DNA of 64,000 bases from Companilactobacillus farciminis KCTC 3681 = DSM 20184. Lineage in GTDB: Bacteria > Bacillota > Bacilli > Lactobacillales > Lactobacillaceae. Positions within the stretch are counted from its first letter, which is position 1; every line of letters starts with the position of its first letter. This document shows, in pieces, positions 52,271 through 62,290 of the stretch. The position numbers were made by a program, and so were the translations under genes. The notes beneath the pieces were generated by a model. It did not search any database and was not told where the DNA came from. It saw nothing but the letters and a program-made list of their open reading frames with translations. The DNA lies in contig NZ_CP017702.1 in the NCBI RefSeq assembly GCF_002706745.1, positions 868,001 through 932,000 on the forward strand, read 5' to 3'.

Positions 52271-53236
52271 TTACTTAGAAATACTATCAACAAAGGCTTG
52301 ATAGTTTTTTTGTTCACCAGTTTCAGTTACTTTCAAATTGCTTAAATCATTATTGTGTAGATCCTGTTCACTGAGTTGAATTTCGTGAGTGAAGGTAGCA
52401 TTGCCAATTAAATGCAATTCGCTGAGTTCCTTAATAGAATTTAGGTTGACGTGAGTTTTAACCATGCCACCAGGATTATAAACTGAAATATCCTGTGTTG
52501 GATCGAATTCATTGGCGTGAAGCAAGGCAAAAATCAAACTAGTAGCTGACATACCAGTTCCACAGGCATTTGTAAAGCCAACGCCACGTTCATAGGTCTG
52601 CACGAATAGCTCATTGGTATCTAGTATCTTAGCAAAACTGACGTTGACGCCTTCGGGGAAGTAAAGATTAGTGGAGTTTAGAGTCTTTCCTAGGGTTCCT
52701 AAGTCATCTTCATTGATTTCAGGTACGAAACTGATTAGATGAGGATTAGGAACAGCCACAGCAGAAAATGTTTGATCGAGTAAAAATTCAGGAACCTTTT
52801 GGTCGATCATTTCAGTCATTTGTTGATAGCTGAAAGGTAAGTCCGTGTTGTTAAAGGAGATAGGAGCAATTTCGACGCTAAAAGCAGGAACGCCTTTATA
52901 AAAGTCATCGGCTTTTGAAACGGACAAGGGAGCTTCAAGTGTTTCGACTTTGAATTCATCTAGTTGATATTTTTCGGATAAATAACGGCTGACTGTTCTT
53001 AGACCGTTACCACACATTTTGGCTTCGCTACCGTCAGCATTGATGACACGCATCTTTCCGAGACAATTTTCACTAGTGTCGACGACTAAGAGTCCATCTG
53101 CACCACCGAGTGTATTTTTGCATAAATTGATGGCTAGAGCTTTTAATTGGTCATCGGGTAGGGGAGTTTCTAATAAAGTTTGATCAAGGATGAAAAATTT
53201 GTTTTCTGAACCATGAACTTTGAGTAATTTTACCAA
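52271..53236 (-). CDS. dapF: Diaminopimelate epimerase
   Basis: 321 residues from TTG 53236 (MVKLLKVHGSENKFFILDQT), five bases after GAGGTGA; in-frame codons further upstream fall inside lysC. Catalytic Cys pair in AKMCGNGLRTVSRYL and FTNACGTGMSATSL; substrate Asn in HGSENKFF. Converts LL-DAP to meso-DAP for lysine and peptidoglycan. It starts 13 bases after lysC, forming a two-gene leftward unit. Confidence 0.95.
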   Translation of the reverse strand: MVKLLKVHGSENKFFILDQTLLETPLPDDQLKALAINLCKNTLGGADGLLVVDTSENCLGKMRVINADGSEAKMCGNGLRTVSRYLSEKYQLDEFKVETLEAPLSVSKADDFYKGVPAFSVEIAPISFNNTDLPFSYQQMTEMIDQKVPEFLLDQTFSAVAVPNPHLISFVPEINEDDLGTLGKTLNSTNLYFPEGVNVSFAKILDTNELFVQTYERGVGFTNACGTGMSATSLIFALLHANEFDPTQDISVYNPGGMVKTHVNLNSIKELSELHLIGNATFTHEIQLSEQDLHNNDLSNLKVTETGEQKNYQAFVDSISK

Positions 53237-53249
53237 CTTGTTCACCTCA

Positions 53250-54608
53250 TTAATTGAAGAATTTTTTGTAAATCTGTCTGACGGCTTCGTCGGCATCCGA
53301 TTCTTGAACGCCTAGCATAATGGAGATTCGTGATGCACCTTGGTTGATCATATGGATGGCGATATTGTTGTTAGTTAGTGAGTCGATAATTTTGCCAATC
53401 GTATTGACGTTGTGAGCAATGCTTTCGCCAACGACCATGATGATAGCATAGTCGTCAATCCATTCCAGGTAATCAGGTTGCAAGACTTCTTTGACATCGT
53501 GACAAAGGTTGCTGATAGTAGTTTTGTCCAGTTTGGTACGGTCGAAAATAACTGTTAAATCATCAATACCAGAAGGCATGTGTTCGTAAGAAATATTGTA
53601 TTTATAAAAGAGTTGCAAGAGTTTCAAAGTAAAGCCGACTTCTTTATTCAACAAATAGCGATGAATATAAAGGGCTGAAAAACGTTTGGAACAAGCAATC
53701 CCAGTGATTTCGTTTGAAGGATTGAATAAAAATTGTTCAGGAACGATCAAAGTCCCTTCAGCACTAGGGTTGTTGGTATTTTTAACATTGACTGGAACTT
53801 GTCCTTTGACCGCTGGAATGATGGCTTCATCTTGGAAGACTGAAAATCCCGCATAAGATAGTTCTCGCATTTCTCGATAGGACATCTTCTTGATTGCTTG
53901 TGGATGTTTGACAACGTGATTATTAGCAACGTAAATCGCATCAACATCAGTAAAGTTTTCGTACAAGTCTGCGTGCAATCCACGACTCAACATTGCTCCA
54001 GTGATATCAGAACCACCACGAGAGAAGGTAAAAATACTGCCATCTTGACTGTATCCAAAGAATCCTGGGAAGACTATGCGACTGTCTTCTGGTACATCAA
54101 AATTCTCTAAGTTGCGATAAGTATCTGGTGAAATATCGGCATCGTTTGGTTGTCCATGAACGATAATGCCAGCCTTTTTAGGATCAACGAAAACTGATTT
54201 AATGCCTTGGGAATTCAAAACTTCATTCAAAAGAATAGCATTGAGAAATTCACCGTGAGCTTTGAATGCTGCCATTAAATGTTCATTATCCGAATAATTT
54301 TCTTTAGCCAAATTGATTAATTTATCTTTTAGAAGTTTTATGACGGAATCATCAAGTTTAAAATAGTCGCTTATTTCGTGATATCTTGAGATAATCTCCT
54401 TGATAATATTAGTATGATCTTCATTTTCGATAACTTCATTAGCGTACTCGATTAACAAATCAGTAACTTTAGTATCGCCGTGGTATCGTTTTCCGGGAGC
54501 TGAAGTTACGATCACCTTTCGTTCTGAGTCATCTTTAATAATATTAATGACCTTTTCAAATTGTTCTCCGGTTGCGAGGGAACTGCCCCCAAACTTAACG
54601 ACCTTCAT
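53250..54608 (-). CDS. lysC: Aspartokinase
   Basis: 452 residues. Kinase domain KFGGSSLATGEQF (residues 4-16), VIVTSAPGKRYHGDTKVTD, FTFSRGGSDITGAMLSRGL, DVDAIYVANN. Two C-terminal ACT domains (about 305-450) with IAIHMINQGASRISIMLGVQ. Monofunctional, of the AK-III-like size class. Makes aspartyl phosphate for DAP, lysine and threonine. Unlike the divergent lysine operon, its leader has no riboswitch, so control is probably by feedback through the ACT domains. Confidence 0.95.
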   Translation of the reverse strand: MKVVKFGGSSLATGEQFEKVINIIKDDSERKVIVTSAPGKRYHGDTKVTDLLIEYANEVIENEDHTNIIKEIISRYHEISDYFKLDDSVIKLLKDKLINLAKENYSDNEHLMAAFKAHGEFLNAILLNEVLNSQGIKSVFVDPKKAGIIVHGQPNDADISPDTYRNLENFDVPEDSRIVFPGFFGYSQDGSIFTFSRGGSDITGAMLSRGLHADLYENFTDVDAIYVANNHVVKHPQAIKKMSYREMRELSYAGFSVFQDEAIIPAVKGQVPVNVKNTNNPSAEGTLIVPEQFLFNPSNEITGIACSKRFSALYIHRYLLNKEVGFTLKLLQLFYKYNISYEHMPSGIDDLTVIFDRTKLDKTTISNLCHDVKEVLQPDYLEWIDDYAIIMVVGESIAHNVNTIGKIIDSLTNNNIAIHMINQGASRISIMLGVQESDADEAVRQIYKKFFN

Positions 54609-54645
54609 AACTTACACCTCTAAAATTAAATAGTTTTTAATGATG

Positions 54646-54673
54646 AGTGTATCATTTTTCCCCATTATGACAA
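54646..54673 (-). promoter_or_regulatory. lysC-dapF promoter
   Basis: Minus strand TTGTCA (54673-54668), 16-bp spacer, TACACT (54651-54646), about 40 bases before the ATG; AGAGGTG is the ribosome site. Confidence 0.65.
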
Positions 54674-54720
54674 GAAAAAAATATTAATTATTAGAAATAT
54701 GAGAATATTTTTAATATCAC

Positions 54721-54747
54721 TTGACGTATTATGAGTGTTGTTATAAT
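54721..54747 (+). promoter_or_regulatory. Lysine operon promoter
   Basis: TTGACG (54721-54726) and a perfect TATAAT (54742-54747) with 15 bp between (16 if CTTGAC is used), just ahead of the riboswitch. Confidence 0.75.
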
Positions 54748-54756
54748 CTTATACCA

Positions 54757-54940
54757 ACAAAAGAGGTCGCAATCGACATGAGTAAATGAGGGAGCTTCTG
54801 TAAGAGCTATGAACTTATTGAAAGGGGAAGTTGCCGAAGCACTAAATTTTACAGGATTTAGCGAGCTGGGGCGTATTAGAAGATGATACGAACTGTCGTG
54901 ATCAAATAGTCGGTCACGTTGAGCTTATGACAAAATTGAT
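54757..54940 (+). ncRNA. Lysine riboswitch (L box)
   Basis: Conserved L-box blocks in order: AGAGGTCGCAATCGACATGA (54762), GAGGGAGCTTCTGTAAGAGC, ATTGAAAGGGGAAGTTGCCG (54819), AAGCACTAAATTTTACAGGA, TAGCGAGCTGGGGCG (about 54860), GTCGTGATC...GTCACGTTGAGC. About 180 nt, followed at once by an intrinsic terminator. Lysine binding favours the terminator and shuts the operon. Confidence 0.93.
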
Positions 54941-54954
54941 GCAGATTATTTATG

Positions 54955-54988
54955 GATCTCTTTGTTATTAAGCAAGGAGATCTTTTTT
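54955..54988 (+). terminator. Riboswitch-controlled terminator
   Basis: GATCTCTTTGTT-ATTA-AGCAAGGAGATC then TTTTTT, 24 bases before the lysA start. Confidence 0.9.
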
Positions 54989-55011
54989 ATTTGGTAAAAG
55001 GAGCAGTGATT

Positions 55012-56295
55012 ATGATAATAGATGATTTAAAGAGTGAAAATGGCCATTTGATGATTGGTGGCGTTGATAGTGTCGAGTTAGCAAAAAAATATGGAACTCC
55101 GCTTTATGTTTTTGATATTTCTCAAGTCCGTAGCCAAATAAGAAAATTTAAATCCGCGTTTGAAAAGAATAATTTAAAATATCAAATTAGTTATGCTAGT
55201 AAGGCTTTTGCTGTTAAAGCTATCTACCAAGTAATGAAACAAGAAGATGTTCATATCGACGTTGTTTCTGGTGGTGAATTGTATACCGCATTAAGTGCTG
55301 GCTTTCCAAGTGAAAAAATTAGTTTCCATGGCAACAACAAGTCTTACGATGAATTGTTGATGGCAGTCAAAGAACATGTCGGTGTGATCATGTTGGATAA
55401 TTTCCACGAAATCGACTTGTTATCACAGATTTTAAAACAAGAAAAAGCTACGACTAAAGTAATGTTGCGTTTGACACCAGGAATTTCCGCACACACGCAT
55501 AAATATGATCAAACCGGTCAAACTGATAGCAAATTTGGTTTCGATGTTGAATCTGGTCAAGCAGATAAGGCTATGAAATCAGTTTTGGATGATGAGAATA
55601 TGGAACTTACTGGTATCCACGCTCACATTGGTTCTCAAATCTTTGGAACACAAGGTTTCGTCATGTTAGCTAAGAAGATGATGGAAATTGCCAAGAAATT
55701 CCAAGCTGAATTTAATTATTGGCCTAAAGTTATCAATCTTGGCGGTGGCTTTGGAATTAGCTATAACGAAGATGATGATCCAATCACTGCTGACGAATTC
55801 ATTGGACAAATTGCTGATGAATTGAAGAAAACAAACAACGAAGTTCCAGAAATTTGGATCGAACCTGGTCGTTCAATCGTTGGACCTGCAGGTTATACAC
55901 TTTATACCGTTGGTTCAAGAAAAGATATTCCTAATCTAACTTCTTATTTATCAGTTGACGGTGGCATGGGCGACAATATCAGACCAGCCTTGTATCAAGC
56001 TAAATATGAAGCTGTTATCGCTAATAAGATGGATCAACCAAATGAACAAACGGTTCACATAGCTGGAAAGTATTGTGAATCAGGTGATATCTTGATTGAT
56101 CAACAACAATTGCCAAAAACAAAGCCGGGCGATATCTTGGCAATGTTAGATACAGGTGCTTACGGATATTCGATGGCAATGAATTACAATCGCAATCCTA
56201 GACCTGCAGTAGTTTTCGTTGAAGATGGTCAAGATAAGTTAGTCGTTAAAAGAGAAACTTATCAAGATTTAACTAGTTTAGATTTGGATTATTAA
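55012..56295 (+). CDS. lysA: Diaminopimelate decarboxylase
   Basis: 427 residues from ATG 55012 (MIIDDLKSENGHLMIGGVDS), eight bases after AAAAGGAG. An in-frame ATG at 54952 lies inside the terminator hairpin and is rejected. PLP Lys in YASKAFAVKAI, HGNNKS, GFGISY loop, EPGRSIVGPAG, CESGDIL and AYGYSMAMNYN. Makes L-lysine from meso-DAP. First gene of the operon. Confidence 0.96.
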   Translation: MIIDDLKSENGHLMIGGVDSVELAKKYGTPLYVFDISQVRSQIRKFKSAFEKNNLKYQISYASKAFAVKAIYQVMKQEDVHIDVVSGGELYTALSAGFPSEKISFHGNNKSYDELLMAVKEHVGVIMLDNFHEIDLLSQILKQEKATTKVMLRLTPGISAHTHKYDQTGQTDSKFGFDVESGQADKAMKSVLDDENMELTGIHAHIGSQIFGTQGFVMLAKKMMEIAKKFQAEFNYWPKVINLGGGFGISYNEDDDPITADEFIGQIADELKKTNNEVPEIWIEPGRSIVGPAGYTLYTVGSRKDIPNLTSYLSVDGGMGDNIRPALYQAKYEAVIANKMDQPNEQTVHIAGKYCESGDILIDQQQLPKTKPGDILAMLDTGAYGYSMAMNYNRNPRPAVVFVEDGQDKLVVKRETYQDLTSLDLDY

Positions 56296-56310
56296 TTGGA
56301 GGAAAGATTT

Positions 56311-57015
56311 ATGAAAAAAATGAGTGCAGAAGAAATTATTAATTATATAGGAAACTCTAAGAAAATTACCCCTGTTAAAGTTTATGTTCAAGGGGATGTT
56401 TCAAATGTGAATTTTCCTTCAGATGTCAAAGTTTTTAAGAGTAATGATTTAGCAATTTTAATCGGAGACTACAAAGCAATTGAACCAATTTTAAAAGATA
56501 ATGATTTTACTGATATTTATGTTGAAACAGCCGCTCAAAATTCAGCCGTACCAATGCTAGATATCAAACACATCAATGCTCGAATCGAACCCGGCGCTAT
56601 CATTCGTGATCAAGTTTCAATCGGTGAAAATGCCGTGATCATGATGGGCGCAGTTATTAATATCGGTGCAGAAATTGGCGACAAGAGCATGATCGATATG
56701 GGAGCTGTCCTTGGCGGTCGTGCCATTGTCGGTAAGAATTCTCACATCGGTGCTAATGCTGTTTTGGCTGGTGTCGTTGAACCTGCTTCTGCTCAACCAG
56801 TAAGAATTGGTGATAACGTTATTGTCGGCGCTAATGCAGTCGTTCTAGAAGGTGTTCAAGTTGGTGACAATGCGGTCGTCGGTGCTGGTGCTATCGTAAC
56901 TAAAGATGTTGCTGAAAATGAAGTTGTAGCCGGAGTTCCTGCTAAAGTTCTCAAAGTTAAAGATCAAAAAACAACTGATAAAACTAAAATTGAGAGTACT
57001 TTAAGGAAGTTATAA
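56311..57015 (+). CDS. dapH: Tetrahydrodipicolinate N-acetyltransferase
   Basis: 234 residues from ATG 56311 ([20 protein letters not shown]), after GGAGG. N-terminal DapH domain (1-85) and a left-handed beta-helix of hexapeptide repeats ([53 protein letters not shown]). Defines the acetylase branch of the DAP pathway (B. subtilis YkuQ type; also called dapD in lactobacilli). Confidence 0.94.
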   Translation: MKKMSAEEIINYIGNSKKITPVKVYVQGDVSNVNFPSDVKVFKSNDLAILIGDYKAIEPILKDNDFTDIYVETAAQNSAVPMLDIKHINARIEPGAIIRDQVSIGENAVIMMGAVINIGAEIGDKSMIDMGAVLGGRAIVGKNSHIGANAVLAGVVEPASAQPVRIGDNVIVGANAVVLEGVQVGDNAVVGAGAIVTKDVAENEVVAGVPAKVLKVKDQKTTDKTKIESTLRKL

Positions 57016-57017
57016 TT

Positions 57018-58175
57018 ATGGCTTTGACAGAGGAGCAATTAATTCAAATAAGAAGACATTTGCATACTATTCCCGAGCTATCGATGCAAGAAGTGAAAAC
57101 ACATGCCTATCTTCTCGAAGTGATAAAGCAATTTGACAAGACTAATTTGGAAATTAAAGAGCTACCAGAACTACCAACTGCTCTGTTGGTGTTAGTCAAA
57201 GGATCAAATCCTAAGCGCAATCTTGGTTATCGTTGCGATATGGACGCTTTGCCAGTAACTGAAGAAAATGGTTTGGACTATGCTTCAAAAAATCCAGGCG
57301 TGATGCATGCTTGTGGTCACGACATTCATATGACAGTTGGATTAGGAATCTTAAATTATTTCAGTGAGCATCAACCACTTGATAATTTGGTTTTCTTTTT
57401 TCAACCAGCTGAAGAAGCCGATAGTGGCGGCAAGGTTGCTTATGATTTAGGAGCATTTACTGGAGATTTTCACGTTGATGAATTTTATGGTCTTCATGAC
57501 AATGCCCAACTAAAAACTGGTGTGATAGGTTGTCGCAATGGTACTTTATTTGCTGGAACGACTGAAGTAAACGTCACTATCAAAGGTAAGAGTGGTCATG
57601 CTGCTTATCCGCACTTGGCTAATGATGCTGTTGTAATTGCAGCCAATTTTATCCAACAAGTGCAAACAGTGATTTCTCGGAGTATCGACCCAGTAAAATG
57701 TGGCGTGATTACTTTTGGCAAGATGGAAGCTGGCGTGATTCGTAACGTTATCGCCGGTTCAGCTCGTTTAGAAGGTACGATCAGAGGTTTGACTCAAGAC
57801 ATGATTGAGTTTATCCGTCAACGTATCAGAGAAATTGCTGAAGGTTTAGAGAAGTCGTTTAATTGTGAAATTTCAGTGGAATACAATCAAGGTGGATATT
57901 ATCCAGTCGAAAATAATCCTGCTTTGACGAAACGTTTTATTAATTATATGAAGAATAATTCTCAAATTGATTTTGAAGAAACTGAGCCCAAAATGACTGG
58001 TGAAGATTTTGGCTACTTGATCAACAAGATTCCTGGAACAATGTTTTGGCTCGGTGTCGATAGTAAAGGTGCACTTCATTCAGCGGATTTCTTGCCACAT
58101 GAAGCTGCAATCAAAAAGGGGATTGATGCGATGGTCGGTTTCTTAAATTATCGTATGGATTTGGAGGAAGATTAG
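57018..58175 (+). CDS. dapL: N-acetyldiaminopimelate deacetylase
   Basis: 385 residues, M20 peptidase family. RRHLHTIPELSMQEVKTHAY, YRCDMDALPVTEENGLDY, HACGHDIHMTVGLGILNYF, FQPAEEADSGGK supply the metal ligands and general base; dimerisation domain about 175-285. Removes acetyl from N-acetyl-LL-DAP, as in B. subtilis YkuR. Two bases after dapH. Confidence 0.92.
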   Translation: MALTEEQLIQIRRHLHTIPELSMQEVKTHAYLLEVIKQFDKTNLEIKELPELPTALLVLVKGSNPKRNLGYRCDMDALPVTEENGLDYASKNPGVMHACGHDIHMTVGLGILNYFSEHQPLDNLVFFFQPAEEADSGGKVAYDLGAFTGDFHVDEFYGLHDNAQLKTGVIGCRNGTLFAGTTEVNVTIKGKSGHAAYPHLANDAVVIAANFIQQVQTVISRSIDPVKCGVITFGKMEAGVIRNVIAGSARLEGTIRGLTQDMIEFIRQRIREIAEGLEKSFNCEISVEYNQGGYYPVENNPALTKRFINYMKNNSQIDFEETEPKMTGEDFGYLINKIPGTMFWLGVDSKGALHSADFLPHEAAIKKGIDAMVGFLNYRMDLEED

Positions 58176-59045
58176 ATGTTTGAAAATGTTGATTTAATGA
58201 CAGCGATAATTACGCCGTTTGATGATAATGAAAAGATTGATTTTTCAGCCTTGAAAAAATTGACTGAACATCTACTAGCTACAGGCAGTAAAGGCTTTGT
58301 CGTTGGTGGCACGACTGGTGAAACGCCAACTTTGACTGAAGATGAAAAGTTGGAGCTTTATCAAAAGTTTGTTGAAATTGTTGACGGTCGTGTTCCTATC
58401 ATTGCTGGTGCCGGTAGTAACAATACTGCTCAGACGATTGATTTTATTAAGAAAATCAGTCAGATCAAGGGAATCGATATGGCCTTAGTTGTAGTGCCTT
58501 ACTATAACAAACCTAATCAACGTGGGATGAAAGCTCACTTTGAAACGATTGCCAAGAATTCGCCTTTGCCAATTATGATCTATAACATTCCTGGTCGAAC
58601 CGGTGTTTTGATGGAAAAAGAAACTGTTGTTGAATTGGCCAAGAATCCTAACATTCAAGGTGTAAAGCAATGCAATACGATGGAAGACTTAGAATATATC
58701 GTTGAACATGCACCAAAGGATTTTAACGTTTATAGTGGTGAGGACGCTCAAGCACTCTTTGCTAAAGTTGTCGGTGCTAATGGTGTTGTGTCAGTTGCTT
58801 CACATCTTTATGGAACAGAAATGAGCGAGATGTATCAAGCTTTGGAAGAAGGCAACTATCAAATTGCTGGCAAGATCCAACGTCAATTGACACCTAAGAT
58901 GGCTGCCTTGTTCATGTATCCTTCACCTTCACCGGTTAAGGCAGCTTTGAATCACGTTGGTTATCAAGTTGGTGGCTGTCGTTTGCCAATCTTAGCTTTG
59001 AATGAAGCAGAACAAACTAAGTTATTTAAAATTTTAGATCTTTAG
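58176..59045 (+). CDS. dapA: 4-hydroxy-tetrahydrodipicolinate synthase
   Basis: 289 residues, immediately after dapL. TIM-barrel lyase: [50 protein letters not shown] with catalytic Tyr, YNIPGRTGV and Schiff-base Lys in [12 protein letters not shown]. Condenses pyruvate with aspartate semialdehyde. Confidence 0.96.
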   Translation: MFENVDLMTAIITPFDDNEKIDFSALKKLTEHLLATGSKGFVVGGTTGETPTLTEDEKLELYQKFVEIVDGRVPIIAGAGSNNTAQTIDFIKKISQIKGIDMALVVVPYYNKPNQRGMKAHFETIAKNSPLPIMIYNIPGRTGVLMEKETVVELAKNPNIQGVKQCNTMEDLEYIVEHAPKDFNVYSGEDAQALFAKVVGANGVVSVASHLYGTEMSEMYQALEEGNYQIAGKIQRQLTPKMAALFMYPSPSPVKAALNHVGYQVGGCRLPILALNEAEQTKLFKILDL

Positions 59046-59054
59046 GAGTTTTTT

Positions 59055-59828
59055 ATGATAAAAGTTATTATTTCCGGCTTTTCTGGCTCGATGGGTCAAA
59101 AGGCTGTCAAAATGGTCGAAGATTCTGATAATTTACAATTAGTTGCTGGGTTCAACCCCATTGAGACCGATTTAAATCCTGAGAGTTATGGCCTTGATAA
59201 AAATGTGAAAATTTTTAATAAACTGACTGATATTGAAACGGATGCCGATATTTGGATCGACTTTTCCATTCCGAGTGCCGTTTTTGATAACACGAAATTT
59301 GCTATTGAACACAATATACGTCCAGTCATTGGAACTAGTGGAATGAGTGAAGAACAAACTGCTGAATTAAAGAAGTTAGCTGATCAAAAGCATCTTGGTG
59401 GTATTATTGCTTCTAACTTTGGATTATCAGCTGTCTTGATGATGAAATTTGCTCAAGTGGCAGCCAAGTATTTTGAAGAGTCAGAAATCGTTGAAAAGCA
59501 TCATGAAGATAAAATCGATGCACCTTCAGGAACCGCTTTAAATACTGCTAGATTAATCTATGAAGCAAGAGGTCATGACCAAGTTCAACACAGTAGTGAG
59601 GATCCATTGCAGACCCGTGGTGGCGATTATCACGGGACTAAGATTCATGCCTTACGTTTGCCAGGCTTTGTTGCCGATGAAGAAGTTATCTTCGGTGGGG
59701 TTGGCGAAACTTTGACTATCTCGCAAAGTACGACTGACCGTCAATCATTTATGACTGGTGTAAAGTTAGCTATCAATGAAGTGGTGAAATTGGATCACTT
59801 AGTAATCGGTCTCGAACAAATTATTTAG
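59055..59828 (+). CDS. dapB: 4-hydroxy-tetrahydrodipicolinate reductase
   Basis: 257 residues. NAD(P) motif ISGFSGSMGQKAVKMV, DFSIPSAVFDN, PVIGTSGMSEEQ, catalytic His/Lys in EIVEKHHEDKIDAPSGTALN. Second DAP-specific step, following dapA in gene order. Confidence 0.95.
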   Translation: MIKVIISGFSGSMGQKAVKMVEDSDNLQLVAGFNPIETDLNPESYGLDKNVKIFNKLTDIETDADIWIDFSIPSAVFDNTKFAIEHNIRPVIGTSGMSEEQTAELKKLADQKHLGGIIASNFGLSAVLMMKFAQVAAKYFEESEIVEKHHEDKIDAPSGTALNTARLIYEARGHDQVQHSSEDPLQTRGGDYHGTKIHALRLPGFVADEEVIFGGVGETLTISQSTTDRQSFMTGVKLAINEVVKLDHLVIGLEQII

Positions 59829-59919
59829 AAATTATTTCAAAAAATTACAAAAACTCTAATAATTTAGTGAGTTTTGTATTAGAATTAAACTACATTTAAT
59901 TTTTAAGGAGTGTTGAAGA

Positions 59920-61104
59920 ATGCCAGAATTAGATTCATCAGTAAAAAATGTAGTAAACGAAACGATTGCCCCAATGGGTAGATCAATGATCAGAGAATTT
60001 GCTGAAAAATTTGCAAAGATTCCTGGTCTAGTTAAATTAACTCTTGGCGAACCAAACTTTAATGTACCCGAACACGTTAAAGCAGCTGCCATTGAGAGTA
60101 TCAAGGAAAACGAATCTCATTATTCAGACCAAAAAGGTTTCTTGAGTCTTAGAGAAGCTATTTCAGGTTACTTGGATAAACAATTCGATCTTCAATACGA
60201 TCCTGAAACAGAAGTTGTCGTAACTATTGGTGCTACAGAAGCAATCTTTGATACTTTTGCCGCCATTATTAACCCCGGTGATAAGGTGATTATTCCTACA
60301 CCAACTTTTGCTCTATACATTCCGATTGTTAAGATCCTTGGTGGAATCCCAATTCAAGTTGATACAACTGCTGACGGTTTCCAATTGACTGGAAAACATT
60401 TGGCTAAAGTTATTGAAGAAGAAGGCGAAGATAAGGTTAAAGCCTTGATGCTAAACTTCCCAGGTAACCCAACTGGCTTTGTTTACTCAAAAGATCAATT
60501 GCAAGAACTCGTTGATGTGGTAAAAGACAAGAACATGTACGTTGTTTCCGATGAAATTTATGCTGAATTGACATACAGTCACAAGCATTTCTCAATGGCA
60601 AAACTTTTGCCAGGTAAAACAATTTTGATCAACGGTCTATCTAAGTCACATGCTATGACCGGTTACCGTATCGGTTACATTGCTGGACCAAAAGATTTTG
60701 TTGAACAAGCTAACAAGATGCATGCCTTTACCGTTACAGCTCCTTCTAACCCAGCTCAATTTGCTGCTGAAGAAGCTTTGAAGAATGGTATCGATGATCC
60801 AATCGCAATGAAGAAGATTTACCAAGAACGTCGTGATTACTTAGTTGATCAACTAAACGATATGGGTTATGAAACAATCTTGCCAGAAGGTGCTTTCTAC
60901 ACATTCTCCAAGATTCCTGAAAAATTCGGCTTGAGTTCAATTGAATTTGCCGATAAATTGGCCACTGAAGGTCTCGTTGGTGTAACACCAGGTGTTGCCT
61001 TTGGTAAAGGTGGCGAAGGTCATTTTAGAATTTCTTACGCCGCTTCAATGGAAGATATTCAAGAAGCTATGAAACGCTTGAGAAAGTTCACAGAGAGTTT
61101 ATAA
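59920..61104 (+). CDS. patA: N-acetyl-LL-diaminopimelate aminotransferase
   Basis: 394 residues; AAGGAGTG upstream. Class I PLP aminotransferase: LTLGEPNFNVPEHVKAAAI, NFPGNPTGFVYSKDQL, VSDEIYAELTYSHKHFSMA, PLP Lys in INGLSKSHAMTGYRIGYIAG. Operon position fits the acetyl-DAP transaminase (B. subtilis PatA). The 91 A/T-rich bases before it may hold a weak internal promoter, but none is convincing. Confidence 0.9.
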   Translation: MPELDSSVKNVVNETIAPMGRSMIREFAEKFAKIPGLVKLTLGEPNFNVPEHVKAAAIESIKENESHYSDQKGFLSLREAISGYLDKQFDLQYDPETEVVVTIGATEAIFDTFAAIINPGDKVIIPTPTFALYIPIVKILGGIPIQVDTTADGFQLTGKHLAKVIEEEGEDKVKALMLNFPGNPTGFVYSKDQLQELVDVVKDKNMYVVSDEIYAELTYSHKHFSMAKLLPGKTILINGLSKSHAMTGYRIGYIAGPKDFVEQANKMHAFTVTAPSNPAQFAAEEALKNGIDDPIAMKKIYQERRDYLVDQLNDMGYETILPEGAFYTFSKIPEKFGLSSIEFADKLATEGLVGVTPGVAFGKGGEGHFRISYAASMEDIQEAMKRLRKFTESL

Positions 61105-61128
61105 ATAATATTTAAGGGATGAAGATTT

Positions 61129-62190
61129 ATGAGTGATGAATATACAGTAGCAATTTTGGGTGCCACAGGTGCCGTTGGAACGCGTTTAATTCAACAATTA
61201 GAACAATCAACTATTCCTGTTTCAAAAGTAAAGTTATTAGCATCAAGTCGTTCAGCAGGAAAGGTTTTACAATTTAAGGGCCAAGATGTGACCGTTGAAG
61301 AAGCCAAACCCGAATCATTCGATGGTGTCGATTTAGTTTTGGCATCAGCTGGTGGAGCAGTTTCCAAGAAATTTTTACCAGAAGCTGTCAAACGTGGCGC
61401 TGTTTGTGTTGATAATACTAGTGCTTTTAGAATGGAAGAAGATGTTCCATTGGTCGTTCCAGAAGTGAACGAAGCTGCACTTTATAATCATCACGGCATT
61501 ATCGCCAATCCTAACTGTTCAACTATCCAAATGATGGTTGCACTAGAACCAATCAGAAAAGCTTTTGGTTTGAAGCAAATTATTGTTTCAACTTATCAAG
61601 CTGCCAGTGGTGCTGGTCAAAGTGCTCTAAACGAGTTGTATTCTGAAGCACAAGATTACTTAGATGGTAAAGACATGAAAGCCGACATTTTTCCAACGAA
61701 GGGCGATAAGGAGCATTATCCTTTAGCTTTCAACCTCTTACCACAAATCGATGTTTTGGAAGATAATCTTTATTCTCATGAAGAATGGAAGATGATCCAT
61801 GAAACTAAGAAGATCATGTTAGGCGATATGAATTCACCTAAGATCAAAGTCACAGCAACTTGTGTCAGAGTGCCAGTGCCAATTAGCCATGGTGAATCAA
61901 TTTATATTGAAGTTGAGGATAAGTCAGCTACAACTGAACAAATTCAACAATTGATCAAGGATGCCCCAGGAGCTGTCTTGCAAGATGATCCAAAGCATCA
62001 AGTTTATCCACAGCCTATCAATGCTGTAAATAGTCGTGATACTTTTGTTGGTCGTATTCGTCCAGATTTGGAAAATGATGGAGCTTTCAATATGTGGGTC
62101 GTTTCTGACAACTTATTGAAGGGTGCCGCTTGGAATACAGTTCAAATTGCTGAAAGACTAGTTGCCGACGATTTGGTTCGTGTAAAGTAA
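61129..62190 (+). CDS. asd: Aspartate-semialdehyde dehydrogenase
   Basis: 353 residues. NADP loop [42 protein letters not shown], catalytic Cys in [39 protein letters not shown]. Supplies the aspartate semialdehyde used by DapA. Last gene of the operon, ending at a terminator. Confidence 0.95.
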   Translation: MSDEYTVAILGATGAVGTRLIQQLEQSTIPVSKVKLLASSRSAGKVLQFKGQDVTVEEAKPESFDGVDLVLASAGGAVSKKFLPEAVKRGAVCVDNTSAFRMEEDVPLVVPEVNEAALYNHHGIIANPNCSTIQMMVALEPIRKAFGLKQIIVSTYQAASGAGQSALNELYSEAQDYLDGKDMKADIFPTKGDKEHYPLAFNLLPQIDVLEDNLYSHEEWKMIHETKKIMLGDMNSPKIKVTATCVRVPVPISHGESIYIEVEDKSATTEQIQQLIKDAPGAVLQDDPKHQVYPQPINAVNSRDTFVGRIRPDLENDGAFNMWVVSDNLLKGAAWNTVQIAERLVADDLVRVK

Positions 62191-62198
62191 ATAAAATC

Positions 62199-62242
62199 AA
62201 TATGGGATGCAGAAATAAGCCTGCGTTCCATATTTTTTTTGC
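62199..62242 (+). terminator. Lysine operon terminator
   Basis: AATATGGGATGCAG / CTGCGTTCCATATT (14 pairs, three wobbles) then a T run. Confidence 0.9.
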
Positions 62243-62290
62243 TATTTCTGTTAAAATGTTAGGAGACATTTAATTTCAGGTGAGAAAAAA

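Noticed and set aside
54952..55011. Upstream in-frame start for lysA
   Set aside because: It lies in the riboswitch terminator; ATG 55012 has the ribosome site and the family-like N-terminus.
59829..59919. Separate promoter for patA
   Set aside because: A/T-rich sequence but no good -35/-10 pair at proper spacing; operon read-through is simpler.
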